From positions 372,001 to 436,000 of the forward strand of contig MJGA01000012.1 of the NCBI GenBank assembly GCA_001910725.1: a stretch of DNA of 64,000 nucleotides, given 5' to 3'. Position numbers and translations under genes: made by a program. The notes beneath the pieces are model-generated. The model ran no database searches. It saw only the letters and a program-made list of their open reading frames with translations, and was not told the origin of the DNA. Numbering within the stretch: position 1 is the stretch's first letter; the number at the start of each line of letters is the position of its first letter. Positions 1 through 8,861 of the stretch are shown piece after piece. Source of the DNA: Phanerodontia chrysosporium. Lineage: Eukaryota; Basidiomycota; Agaricomycetes; Polyporales; Phanerochaetaceae.

Positions 1-2
1 AA

Positions 3-1364
3 GAACCGTCACCTAAGCCTGCGTTGCCCACTCCTGACGCGTCGCCAAAGCCAGCGACAGCAGATCTCCCCGAGCCTGCCTCGGCAATCGATGGCGCATC
101 TGCTGATACGGCGAGTGTCCCCGCATCCCCAGAGGTTCCAACAACACCGCCTCTGGAGCCTAAGGCTGACCCCGAGCCTGTTGCAACTGCCCCTGTTGAA
201 TCTGCATCTTCGGAAGTCACTGCAACGGAACAGCCCTCGAAGCCTGTGCCTACGCGGCAATCTAGTACCGGCAATGTCGCTCGCCCACCGGTCACCCCTA
301 GCAAGAACAAGTCTGCCGCCGCCCATCCTTCTACGACTGCTGCGCCGACAAGTAAGACTACGCGTGCTGCAGCGAAGTCTCCACCGACGTCACATAATGC
401 CCTGCCAACACACCCTTCCTCCACCGCTTCTCCGTCACTACGGGGGTCCTCGAGTTTGAGGAACATCAAGGCGACACCATCGAGGCCATCTTCCAGCGCA
501 TCCGTTCGCCCACCGACTACCCCAGGGCGACCGAAGACACCCTCGAGTTCGCGGCCGAAGACCCCCGCTTCCGCGGCACGTCCCAAGACTCCTGCAAGGA
601 CTCCCGTGAAGACACCTGCAAGTGGTTTGTTTGCTCCGACCGCCGCTTCTCTCGCTAAAGCGCGGAATGCACCGGAGGGTCCCCCGCCTCCGCCAATCAA
701 GAAGCAGTCCCTCTCTACTGATGTCGCGGAGAGGCTCAGCAAGCCCACCGCCGCGAGCCTGTCGAAGTCGCGCTCTGTCGCTCCACCCGCATCCTCAGCG
801 CCCAAGACACCGAGCAAGCTCGGAGGCACTCCAACAAGAGGCGTTGCTTCCACGCGCGGAGCCGCAGCCGGAGCAAAGCCAAGGGCCTCCGCGACGGCTG
901 GGAAGCCGAAGCCGGGCGTGAAGACTCCGGTGCCTGCTACGAGCCCAGAACCAGTCTCCACCAAGTCTGCCGTTGCTGAAACGCACCTTTCCGAAGCTCG
1001 TTCTGACGACGTTCAGCTCGTGCATGAGCCAGAAGAGCTACACGACAAGCAGGCCCGGATCAGCACGACTCTCACAATCACGAGGAGGCTGCCCAGACGA
1101 GCTCCATTCTGAGGCTCTGGACGTTTCTGCACAACAGGACACAGCTGCGGGGCAACATGAAGAGACGTCTGATACCCCCGCCAACATCCACGTCGTGTCT
1201 GACCCGAGGAGGACGTGCAGGCGCTCCCGGAATCCCCATCGCCCGCCGCCAAGGGCAACGACAACCTCGTCGACCTCGTCAACATGCTCGAGTCTACCAT
1301 GCCCCCTCCGATCAAGCTGAGCGAGCCTGTCGACGTCACCGCCGAGATTCCTGACGAAGAATGA
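3..1364 (+). CDS. Ser/Pro/Ala/Lys-rich low-complexity protein, 3' part only
   Basis: The reading frame is already open at base 3, so the start lies left of the window. The protein is basic and proline/serine rich with many TP and KTP motifs, as in microtubule- or scaffold-type disordered proteins. A motif PTAASLxKxR occurs twice (around 637-668 and 747-776). The first frame stops at 1110-1112, but convincing acidic coding continues in shifted frames: one with DVSAQQDTAAGQHEE (about 1128-1172), then one with EEDVQALPESPS leading to a stop at 1362-1364. The tail therefore needs two or three one-base shifts in the same direction, near short C/G runs. I see no intron that explains this. Function unknown. 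The C-terminal structure is uncertain. Confidence 0.6.
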
Positions 1365-2214
1365 ACGCGCGGAGTAGGATAATGTACAACAAGGAGTTTA
1401 TACTGCAATTCTGGATTGGCCGTCCGCGGCCACTGGTTAGTGTTGATAGATCATAGGTGCGCCGCTCCCTTCACCTGTCCATCGCCCAGCTGACAGCCTC
1501 TCAGTTGCATTAGTCATCGAGTGATATACCTCATATGCTCTCCATACTCAAACTCATACGTTATCGACTTTCTTTCTCTGCAATCCCACGTTAATCTCGC
1601 GCTGCAATCGTCCGTCAAGTACCTGTTCTCGGCTCCTCCCTGCGTATCGTATCGTCTTCTGTTTTGCTCGCACGTTCCTTGATCTGTTACCGATACCCTC
1701 CCTCTTCTGGATTTGGACTGTTGTTAATCGTGGCAGCGGCCTCCGACGGACGTCTCAAGAGGCTCTGCATCCTTGCACTTATACGTTTATCGTACGTACG
1801 GGCTCCGTATGTCTGTCTGTCCAGTGTTCGAATTCATTCGGAAGATTTTCGAACTCTCTCAGCGTTGCTCGGTGGCCGTCCTCCAGCATCATTGACACCG
1901 GAAAACATCCACGAGTGACTGCAAGCTGTCGTATCCACTAGTATAAGAAGGCAGCACAGCGATGTGAGTGGCACATTCGGCCTCCGGGTGACGACACTAG
2001 GAGTACTAGGAAGAGGTGGCACTTTGAGAAGGTGAACGATGGTAAGCCACTGATCTTGAGAACATCTCATTGTACAGCCTAGATGCAACAAGTAGGCTAA
2101 AGAATAAGGACTACGGTACAAAGCAAACCACACGACTTTCGTTATAACGCGCACTCTGCTCTAGCAAGTTGCAACACAACTCACCAGCCCTAATCTTCCA
2201 CCATCCAGCAGACC
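1365..2214. other. Intergenic region
   Basis: This stretch separates the Ser/Pro-rich gene from the Cys-rich gene. Short open frames at 1664-1918 (+) and 1834-2154 (-) have no recognisable motif or clear codon bias. It should hold the 3'UTR of the left gene and the promoter of the right one. I see no repeat or RNA gene. Confidence 0.5.
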
Positions 2215-2676
2215 ATGGAACCACGTCATCCGTCCAGAGCACTGACTGGCTTCTACCAAGCCTTTTGGCAAGCGCGCCTCGACGAGCTCGAGATCCCGAC
2301 TCGCGAGTCGATGACCACCTTCTTGCACGAGCACGCGACGATCGCGGACATCGACGCGGTGCGCGAGTACCTCAACGGCGTCGACGCGCTGAACCAGCAG
2401 GCCAACTTCCGCGCGATGGCCGCGGGGACCGGCGTGCCACACTCGCGCGCGCGCCACTGCGTGCGCTGCCACGGCACGTACACCGAGGCGGCGAACACCG
2501 CGGGCAGCTGCCGTGTCCCGCACGTCTTCGACGCGCAGGGCGCCCCCGGCGAGCTCCTCCGCGGCGCGCGCGTGTACGTGCACCAGGCGCGCTGCTGTGA
2601 GGGCGTCGTCCTCGAGCAGCATGGCAGGCGCACGAAGGTCTTCGTCGACGCGCCGGGCCCGTGTTTCAGCGGGTAC
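2215..2676 (+). pseudogene. Cys-rich small protein, 5' fragment (split by retrotransposon)
   Basis: A 154-codon fragment begins at ATG 2215 (context accATGg). It has an N-terminal helical part (about residues 10-70), then HCVRCH (residues 81-86), Cys99 in SCRVPHVF, paired Cys127-Cys128 in QARCCEG, and Cys150. The Copia element enters directly after the Tyr codon at 2674-2676. The frame resumes without a missing base at 15397, and together the two parts would code 198 aa with no intron. A full-length homologue at 60072-60694 shares the HCVxCH, PHVF, CCxG and CFxG landmarks, so this was a real gene. The Cys/His pattern suggests metal binding or disulfides, but I know no named family. At this locus it cannot make the full protein while the insertion is present. 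Confidence 0.8.
2672..2676 (+). repeat. Target-site duplication of the Copia element, left copy (ggtac)
   Basis: The 5-bp sequence ggtac precedes the LTR terminus TG at 2677. It is repeated exactly at 15392-15396 after the CA terminus of the other LTR. A 5-bp duplication is normal for Ty1/Copia integrases. Confidence 0.92.
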
Positions 2677-3079
2677 TGTTGTGATGCGCAGACTCTGGGA
2701 TGGAGGCGAACAGCGAGATAATATTTTTGGGATTATTCTACGAGTTTTATACCCTACATAGATTTGCTTCCATGTATCTAAAGTAGGTAATAATCAAATG
2801 AAAAATGCTCGCTCTGAAAAAGGCGGAATCTAATCTAGAGGATTGATAAGGGAGCGCTGGGGATTGATAACTACGGAATCTAATCTAACGATTACTCAGA
2901 GCGGAAAAGAGGAATGGGGAAGGCGGCGAGACTTGTCCCGCCGCGAGACCTTGTAAGGATACGCCGACGGCGCATCTTTTGATGGGCGCTCGGCGCTTCA
3001 GCCCTCCGGGCGCGCCGGAGCTTTTGACTTCCGTCTGCACGACGGTTTTGAGTGCGCCCTGGCGGGGCGACTTTCAACA
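2677..3079 (-). repeat. Copia 3' LTR (403 bp)
   Basis: It begins TGTTGTGATGCGC and ends GACTTTCAACA on the plus strand. It matches 14989-15391 in length and, as read, in sequence. On the coding (minus) strand a TATA-like motif lies at 2745-2751 (ttttata on the plus strand), near the downstream end of the LTR, so R and U5 would be short. Confidence 0.93.
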
Positions 3080-3088
3080 CTCCCCCTC
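3080..3088 (-). other. Copia polypurine tract
   Basis: Plus-strand ctccccctc, gagggggag on the element strand, lies immediately upstream of the 3' LTR. This is the expected place for plus-strand DNA priming. The stop codon of the polyprotein (3087-3089) overlaps it. Confidence 0.8.
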
Positions 3089-6000
3089 AACGAGTGGCCA
3101 TGTTGGCGAGGGCGAGCGCGGCGCGGTGCTTGGGTCGCGGGAGCGCCTTGGTGAACATGTCCGCGATGTTGTCTGCGGAGGCGCAGTGGATGACCTTGAT
3201 GTCGCCGTCGGTGATCCGCTCGCGAATGAAGTGGTGACGTATGTCGATGTGTTTCGAGCGCGCGTGGAATTGAGTGTCGTGCGCGAAACTGATGGCGGCC
3301 TGATTGTCCGTGTGAAGGACTGTGGGAGCGCCGGGCGGGAAGCCTAATTCGGCAAGTAGGCGGCGAAGCCAGACGGCCTCCTTGGCGGCGTGGGAGAGGG
3401 CGATGTACTCGGCCTCCATGGTGGAGAGGGCGACGGTCGGCTGTTTCTTGGAGTTCCAGCTGACGATGCCGCCGGCGAGGAGATAGGCGTAGCCGGATAC
3501 TGAGCGGCGATCGTGTGCCTGAGCCCAGTCGGCGTCCGAGTAGCCGGTGATGTCATCGTCGGCGCGCCTTGCGAAGGTGAGCCCGACGTCGGTCGTGCCC
3601 TTGAGGTAGCGGAAGACGTGTTTGACGGCGGTCCAGTGCGTGGCGGACGGGCGCGACGTGAACTGAGAGAGGGTCTGGACGGCGAAGGCGATGTCGGGAC
3701 GCGTGCCGGTAGCAGCGTACATGAGGGATCCGATGGCGGCGGCGTAAGGTACATCGGCGGGCGTCTGATCTTCGGGCGTCGGCTCGAGTTTCACGCCAGG
3801 GTCCAGCGGCGTCGAGACGGGCTTGCAGTCTTGCATGCCGAAGCGTTCGAGGATCGTCTCGAGGTAGCGCGTTTGTAGAATAGAAATCGCGCCGTTCTTG
3901 CGCGTGACTTGTAGCCCGACGAAGGAGCTGAGGGTGCCGTTCGTGGTGATCGCGAAGTGTTTCGCGACGTCGGCCTTGAATTTGTCGAGGATGGAGCGCT
4001 CGCCGTAGAGCGCGGTGTCGTCGACGTGAACGAGGGCCATATTGAGTTTCCCCTCGTGCTTGAAGTACAGGCAAGGGTCGGCCTCGGAGCGCGTCCAGCC
4101 CATGAGGCTTGTGAGGACGTGGTTGAGCAAGTGGTTCCAGACGCGGCCTGCCTGCTTGAGTCCGTAGAGGGCCTTGATGAGGACGTAGACTTGTCCTGAT
4201 CCGTCGTCGTAGCCGGGTGCCTGGCGCATGTAGATCTCCTCCTCGAGCGGTCCGTGGAGATAGGCGCCAACGATGTCGAGTGCGTCGGAGTCGAGGTTTT
4301 CGGTAGCGGCGAGAGCTGTGGCGACGCGGAAAGTTTCCTGGCGGACGACAGGTGAGAAGGTGTCGAAATAGTCTTGTCCGGCGATTTGAGAAAAGCCTTG
4401 TGCGACGAGGCGAGCCTTGTACTTGTCGATCGAGCCGTCCTGGTGGCGTTTGATGGCAAAGACCCATTTGCTGCCGATGGCTTTGCGGCCCGGGGGCAGC
4501 TCCCCCTTCTTCCAGGTGCCGTTGGCTTCGAGCTGAGCCATCTCGGCGTCCATGGCAGCCTTCCATTGCGGCCAGTCGTCGCGGGTCTTGCATTCGTCGA
4601 CCGAGCGAGGGTGGTCCGAGTCCATAGCGGCGTAGCAGAAGTACGCCTGGGCGCTATGGTACTGATCCGGTGACGGATCGGAGTCGTCGTCCTCCGAAGG
4701 TGGCTTCGGGATGCGTGTGCCGGTTTCGTGTAGGGCGCGGTAGTCGATACAAGTCTTCTGACGTGTGGGGCGTATCGTGACGTTCTTGAGCTGTGACTTG
4801 AATTGTGCCCAAGCGGCGTCTTCAGGCTTGTTTGGCGTCGAGGGTGACGCCTTGACCGATTCCGAGGTGGAAGTTTCCGGCGCTTGCGATGTCGGCGGCG
4901 GCGGTGTCGCGCCTGCGGCGGGGGATGGCTCGGGAGCGGTCTCACTCTCCCCCTCAAGCGTGAAGGGGACGCTTGGAGACTCCTGCTCGCGCTCAAAGAT
5001 GACGTCGCGCGAGACCAGGACTTGCCGGAGGCCTGGGACGTAGTAGCGCCAGCCGGCGCTAGACGCGCTGATCCCGGTGAAGATGTATCGCTCGCTCTTC
5101 GCAGCGAGTTTGTCGCGCCGGTTCTCGGGGATGAGCACCCAGCAGGGTGTGCCGAAATCGCGCGCAGCGCGCACATCCGGTTTCTGTCCCCAGAGAGCCT
5201 CGTAGGGGGTCTTGCCTGAGAGCGCGCGGGTGGGGGTGCGGTTCCGAAGGTAGCAAGCGTATGCCCACGCTTCTTGCCACAGGAACTTGGGGAGGGAGCG
5301 CGCGATCAGCATCGCGCGTGCGCGTTCCATCAGCGTGCGGTTGAGACGCTCCGCGACGCCGTTCTGAGCGGGGGAATAGGGTGCCGTGGTGCGGATGATG
5401 ATGCCGCGGGATTCGGCGTAAGCGCGGAATTTCCCCTCCGTGTATTCTTTCGCGTTGTCCACGTGTAGGACCTTGACGCGGCGGCCTAGCTGCCGCTCGA
5501 TGAGTTGTTTGACCTTCTGGAAACGGTCGAGGGCGGCGTCGCGCGTCTTCATGAAATCGACCGCGACGAAACGCGACTTCGCGTCGGTGAATGTGATCGC
5601 GTAGACATTGCCCTGCAATGACGCAACGCGTGCCGGTCCCCAGATGTCCGAGTAGATGAGATCGGCGACCTGATCGACGGTGCCTGATGCGATCTCGGGG
5701 AACGGAGCGCGCGAGTGCTTGGCCTGAATGCAGGCGTCGCAGACGAATCCAGGGTCCGAGGACGTATCGACGTCCATGCCTTCGACGAGGCCCTTGCGGT
5801 ACATTTCCTGGAGTTGCGTCGCATTGATGTGTCCGAGTGCGCAGTGCCATTCGTACCAGGTGCGCGCGCTGTTGCGCGCCGCGAACGCGAGAGTGGAAGG
5901 CGCCGGTGTATGTCCCGAGGACGATCGTGACGTCATGTCCATGCGGTAGAGCTGGCCCATCTTGTGACCGACAGCGATAACGCGATCGCGGTCCTTGATG

Positions 6001-6893
6001 TGAAGGAGGTTGCCGGTGCCGTGGAAAGACATACCGGCCGAGGTGAGCCGGCCTAGCGCGAGGAGGTTGTGTGGGAGGTTTGGCGACCAGAGGCAGTTCC
6101 TCAGGGTGGCGGTGATTTTCCCCTTCGGCGTGGTGAAGACGACATCGACGTCGCCTTGTCCGAGCGCGGCTGTGCTGCCGACACCGACGATGGTGTGGCC
6201 GGGAGTGGGGGTGAGGTTCTTGAAAGCGGCGCGGTCGCGCACGATGTGGCGCTCGGACGCGCTGTCCCCCAACCAGCACTCGGTGCCTGGGGTGCTCGCG
6301 TAGGCTAGAGTAGTCGCTACGAATGAGTACGAGTCGTTCGAGGCTTCGCGCGACTCAGCGAGGTGGGCGCGGCTCGTGTTGCCGCCCGCGCCAGATCCCT
6401 GGTTCGAGGAACGGCAGACGTTCTTCAGGTGTCCCTCCTTGCCGCAGCCGTGGCAGAACACCCCCTTCAGGAATTTAGACTTCTTCGGCTTCTTGCCGGG
6501 CTTGCCGTTGCGCGCGACGAGCGCGGTGGTCGTGTCCCCCTTCGATTGCCGTCGAAGGTTTTCGCTCAGGACGCGTCCGATGACGTCGGACGACTTCTCG
6601 ACGTTGTTCTGAGCGGCGACGAAGCTTTCCCAGCTGGGGGGAAGCGCGGACAAGATGTTGAAGGCGAAGTCTTCGTCTGTGATCTTGCCGCCGGCCTCTG
6701 CGGCCTCGGCCCGCATCTCGGTGAGCTTTCTCAGCTCGTCCTCCATGTCCGCCCCCTCACTCATCTCGTACTTCTGTAGCCTCCTCACCAGCGTGACCTT
6801 AGCCATGGTGCCCTGGGTCGCATACATGTTTTTCAGCGTGTCCCACGCTGACTTCGCGGTCTCGCAAGACGCGATGTGTATGGCGACGGCGGG
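3087..6893 (-). CDS. Copia polyprotein, main part (gag C-terminus, PR, IN, RT, RNase H)
   Basis: This is the long minus-strand frame interrupted at 6889-6893 by the Gypsy insertion. In order it shows gag with a CCHC knuckle (CHGCGKEGHLKNVC); a protease region with DSASERH where most Copia proteins have DSGAS; an integrase with HVDNAKEYTEGKF and the downstream SPAQNGVAERLNR (DDE core); RT with KARLVAQGFSQ and the catalytic box VHVDDTALYG; and RNase H with GYSDADWA, STMEAEYIAL and HTDNQAA. It lacks its first 72 codons, which lie at 14597-14811. If the Gypsy element is removed with one copy of gcggg, the two parts join in frame (215 + 3802 nt = 1339 codons). I see no internal stop or frameshift. 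Confidence 0.93.
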   Translation of the reverse strand, partial: PAVAIHIASCETAKSAWDTLKNMYATQGTMAKVTLVRRLQKYEMSEGADMEDELRKLTEMRAEAAEAGGKITDEDFAFNILSALPPSWESFVAAQNNVEKSSDVIGRVLSENLRRQSKGDTTTALVARNGKPGKKPKKSKFLKGVFCHGCGKEGHLKNVCRSSNQGSGAGGNTSRAHLAESREASNDSYSFVATTLAYASTPGTECWLGDSASERHIVRDRAAFKNLTPTPGHTIVGVGSTAALGQGDVDVVFTTPKGKITATLRNCLWSPNLPHNLLALGRLTSAGMSFHGTGNLLHIKDRDRVIAVGHKMGQLYRMDMTSRSSSGHTPAPSTLAFAARNSARTWYEWHCALGHINATQLQEMYRKGLVEGMDVDTSSDPGFVCDACIQAKHSRAPFPEIASGTVDQVADLIYSDIWGPARVASLQGNVYAITFTDAKSRFVAVDFMKTRDAALDRFQKVKQLIERQLGRRVKVLHVDNAKEYTEGKFRAYAESRGIIIRTTAPYSPAQNGVAERLNRTLMERARAMLIARSLPKFLWQEAWAYACYLRNRTPTRALSGKTPYEALWGQKPDVRAARDFGTPCWVLIPENRRDKLAAKSERYIFTGISASSAGWRYYVPGLRQVLVSRDVIFEREQESPSVPFTLEGESETAPEPSPAAGATPPPPTSQAPETSTSESVKASPSTPNKPEDAAWAQFKSQLKNVTIRPTRQKTCIDYRALHETGTRIPKPPSEDDDSDPSPDQYHSAQAYFCYAAMDSDHPRSVDECKTRDDWPQWKAAMDAEMAQLEANGTWKKGELPPGRKAIGSKWVFAIKRHQDGSIDKYKARLVAQGFSQIAGQDYFDTFSPVVRQETFRVATALAATENLDSDALDIVGAYLHGPLEEEIYMRQAPGYDDGSGQVYVLIKALYGLKQAGRVWNHLLNHVLTSLMGWTRSEADPCLYFKHEGKLNMALVHVDDTALYGERSILDKFKADVAKHFAITTNGTLSSFVGLQVTRKNGAISILQTRYLETILERFGMQDCKPVSTPLDPGVKLEPTPEDQTPADVPYAAAIGSLMYAATGTRPDIAFAVQTLSQFTSRPSATHWTAVKHVFRYLKGTTDVGLTFARRADDDITGYSDADWAQAHDRRSVSGYAYLLAGGIVSWNSKKQPTVALSTMEAEYIALSHAAKEAVWLRRLLAELGFPPGAPTVLHTDNQAAISFAHDTQFHARSKHIDIRHHFIRERITDGDIKVIHCASADNIADMFTKALPRPKHRAALALANMATR
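6889..6893 (+). repeat. Target-site duplication of the Gypsy element, left copy (gcggg)
   Basis: gcggg lies immediately before the LTR start tgtcacgg at 6894. It recurs at 14597-14601 after the other LTR. It lies within Copia gag codons. Confidence 0.92.
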
Positions 6894-7363
6894 TGTCACG
6901 GATGTGACGGTGCTGCCCTATTTTTCGCCGATTTTTGGCTATTTTCCTCGATTAATCCAACGGGCGAGCAGCCCTCGCGCCGTCTGGAGTCCTAGCCGCC
7001 CACACTCAGCGCCTGGCCACTCAGCGCCAGCGCCCTGATGGCGCATCACCCCTAGACGCCAGCGCATCCCGCTGCGCGCTCAGACACTGCCCGGATCACC
7101 GGTCTGCCTTGCAACCGGTTCCCCGGATCGCCGAGGAGGCACTGTCATCCCTGATGACTCCCCTCGCCAAGACACGCCGAGCTGATCAGCCTGATGACAC
7201 AGCCTCGGCCCGACGCAGCCTCGAGACACTGCCAGCTGACACAGCCTCGTGACATAGCCCCAGCACAGCCGCGCCGCGCAGCCCGCGTCGCAGCCTCGCT
7301 GGCTATGCTGAGCGCTGCCCATCAGCTTATGTAATCGTATAGCCTGCCCTAAAGGATCTGTAG

Positions 7364-7370
7364 TATATAA
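7364..7370 (+). promoter_or_regulatory. TATA box of the Gypsy LTR promoter
   Basis: TATATAA lies 28-34 nt upstream of atctcgacct at 7398, the sequence complementary to the primer site. The spacing is what an RNA polymerase II start at about 7398 would need. The 3' LTR has the same box at 14372-14378. Confidence 0.75.
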
Positions 7371-7425
7371 GGGTAGCTCCCCTCGCTCCTGTCCGTCATC
7401 TCGACCTCTTGGTCAATACGGACAG

Positions 7426-7485
7426 GTAAGCCCAGTGTTTGTATTGTAGTTACAGTGCTAATATTATCTTGGTCAATACGGACAG
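7426..7485 (+). other. Predicted 60-nt spliceosomal intron inside the LTR
   Basis: The donor is acag|gtaagc at 7426. A branch-like gctaat lies about 24 nt before the acceptor ...gacag at 7485. The same 18-bp sequence cttggtcaatacggacag ends both the upstream exon (7408-7425) and the intron (7468-7485). A second plausible acceptor with gctaag branch and pyrimidine tract (tccttgctttgcag) ends at 7743. Splicing is predicted, not shown. Confidence 0.5.
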
Positions 7486-7590
7486 CTGCATAAGTTGTGC
7501 GTCGCTGCGTGACTCGCTCCGCCGCGCCTCGTCGTCGACCTCCCCACTTGCCCTCCCTCGTGAAGCGTTGAGCCCTAGCTCCGCGACATT

Positions 7591-7600
7591 AGGTCGAGAT
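7591..7600 (+). other. Gypsy self-primer binding site
   Basis: aggtcgagat lies 2 nt after the LTR end. It is the exact reverse complement of atctcgacct (7398-7407), the inferred first ten bases of the transcript. In Tf1 of fission yeast the mRNA 5' end folds onto the primer site and is cleaved to prime reverse transcription, and the same arrangement is inferred here. No site starting with TGG (tRNA 3' end complement) is present at this place. Confidence 0.72.
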
Positions 7601-7727
7601 CTTTTGGGTGCCCTAGGCATTTTTCCCTACCGCTCCCCCACAAATACCGTTTAAAAAAGTTTATCCCCACCGTTTAAAGCGAGTACGTCGTAGTCGAGCA
7701 GCCTGCTCACTCCGTACACGTTGCTAA

Positions 7728-8432
7728 GGTCCTTGCTTTGCAGTGCCCAAAGACGTCCGGCTCAAGGACCACATCCCCCAGCGCATCTTCGACCGCCTCC
7801 AACGTCGTCGCGAGGCCGGTAACCCCGTCGAGTGGACGGACCGCAAAGTCAAGGCGGTCGTCAAATACGTGTCCACGCTCCCCCAACCTCCGCCCTCTGT
7901 CCCCTCCATCAACTGGACTGCCGTTCGCGAGGCTCGTGAAGCCGAACAACGCGTAGGCAACCGCATCCGAGAGCAGCGCCAACGAGAGGCGCAAGAAGCC
8001 CAGGCCGCCGTAGCCGCCTCCTCCTCCAAGCTCAGTTTGGCAGAGCGCCTCAGCGCCGCCCCGACGTACGAGCCCATCGCCCGCAAGCCCATCGGCATCG
8101 ATATCCCGAAGTACTCCCCTACCGACCTCGTCGGCATCTTCACGCCCAAGCTCGACGCCACCATCAAGCGTCTCAAGGCCGTCGAGGAAGTCGACCAGCT
8201 CCACATCGTCAACAGCGACCACGCCCACCACTTCCATCTCCTGCTCGAGCGACTTCGCCAGATCCGCGCCGAGCTCAGCCGCCTCGCCCCCACCATCACG
8301 TTTAAGGAGTGGCACCAATACGAGCTCGGTCTCGCTCAAATTGGTGACATTCCGTTCATCGGTTTAAGGCGAAACTTCCGCCGTATCGTAGGGCAGCTGA
8401 ACATTGTGTACGAGGCTGGTTATTTTGATTAG
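7728..8432 (+). CDS. ATG-less open frame in the Gypsy leader, upstream of gag
   Basis: An open frame of 234 codons runs from after the TAA at 7725-7727 to TAG at 8430-8432. It contains no ATG, so it cannot start conventionally. The coded sequence (PKDVRLKDHIPQRIFDRL..., then a charged Gln/Arg/Ala-rich segment, then HFHLLLERLRQIRAEL) has normal coding character and a predicted helical tail. It is in the same frame as gag, and a single TAG separates the two. After the TAG the frame stays open (DFDCSNCPHFFGRTTENG...) up to the gag ATG at 8862. It may be an N-terminal gag extension reached by splicing (acceptor at 7743), a non-AUG start or TAG readthrough, or a relic. I recognise no domain. Confidence 0.5.
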   Translation, partial: GPCFAVPKDVRLKDHIPQRIFDRLQRRREAGNPVEWTDRKVKAVVKYVSTLPQPPPSVPSINWTAVREAREAEQRVGNRIREQRQREAQEAQAAVAASSSKLSLAERLSAAPTYEPIARKPIGIDIPKYSPTDLVGIFTPKLDATIKRLKAVEEVDQLHIVNSDHAHHFHLLLERLRQIRAELSRLAPTITFKEWHQYELGLAQIGDIPFIGLRRNFRRIVGQLNIVYEAGYFD

Positions 8433-8861
8433 TTTATAAATACATCTTCTGTCGCTCTGGATTTCGACTGTTCGAATTGTCCGCACTTCTTCGGGCGAAC
8501 CACAGAGAACGGCGTCACTCTTCCCGCTGATCTCCACGTCGAAGAAAACAACGGGTCTCGAGAAGCCAGGGAGTGCAGTCAGCAGCCCTGCCCTTATCGA
8601 GAAACTGCCCCTCCGCTACTCCCGGTTCCGCCTAGCGACCGAGAAACACAGTTCGAACGCCCTCATTTCGCGCAACGGCTAGAATTCGCCCGCGCCTCTG
8701 CCACCACTCCGAATACTCCCGATCACAGTCCCCCGGACAGCAGCCACCACTCGTCTCCCGAGACATCGCTCGGCTCCGTCCTCTCCGACCACGAACCTGC
8801 TCCCTCGCCGTTTAATCTCTCTCGCGCTCACTCCGGAGCCAACACTCCCCGTCCCCCCAAC

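Larger units (their letters stand above)
6894..7588 (+). repeat. Gypsy 5' LTR (695 bp)
   Basis: It starts tgtcacggatgtgacg and ends agctccgcgaca. It contains a TATA box (7364-7370), an inferred start of transcription near 7398, and an 18-bp sequence cttggtcaatacggacag present twice (7408-7425 and 7468-7485). Confidence 0.94.

Noticed and set aside
2215..2721. Reading 2215-2721 as a complete 168-aa gene
   Set aside because: The last codons lie in the Copia LTR. The true 3' end is at 15397-15531.
7388..7426. Perfect 9-bp inverted repeat cctgtccgt / acggacagg in the Gypsy LTR as an RNA hairpin
   Set aside because: The left arm lies upstream of the inferred transcript start at 7398, so it would not be in the 5' end of the RNA.
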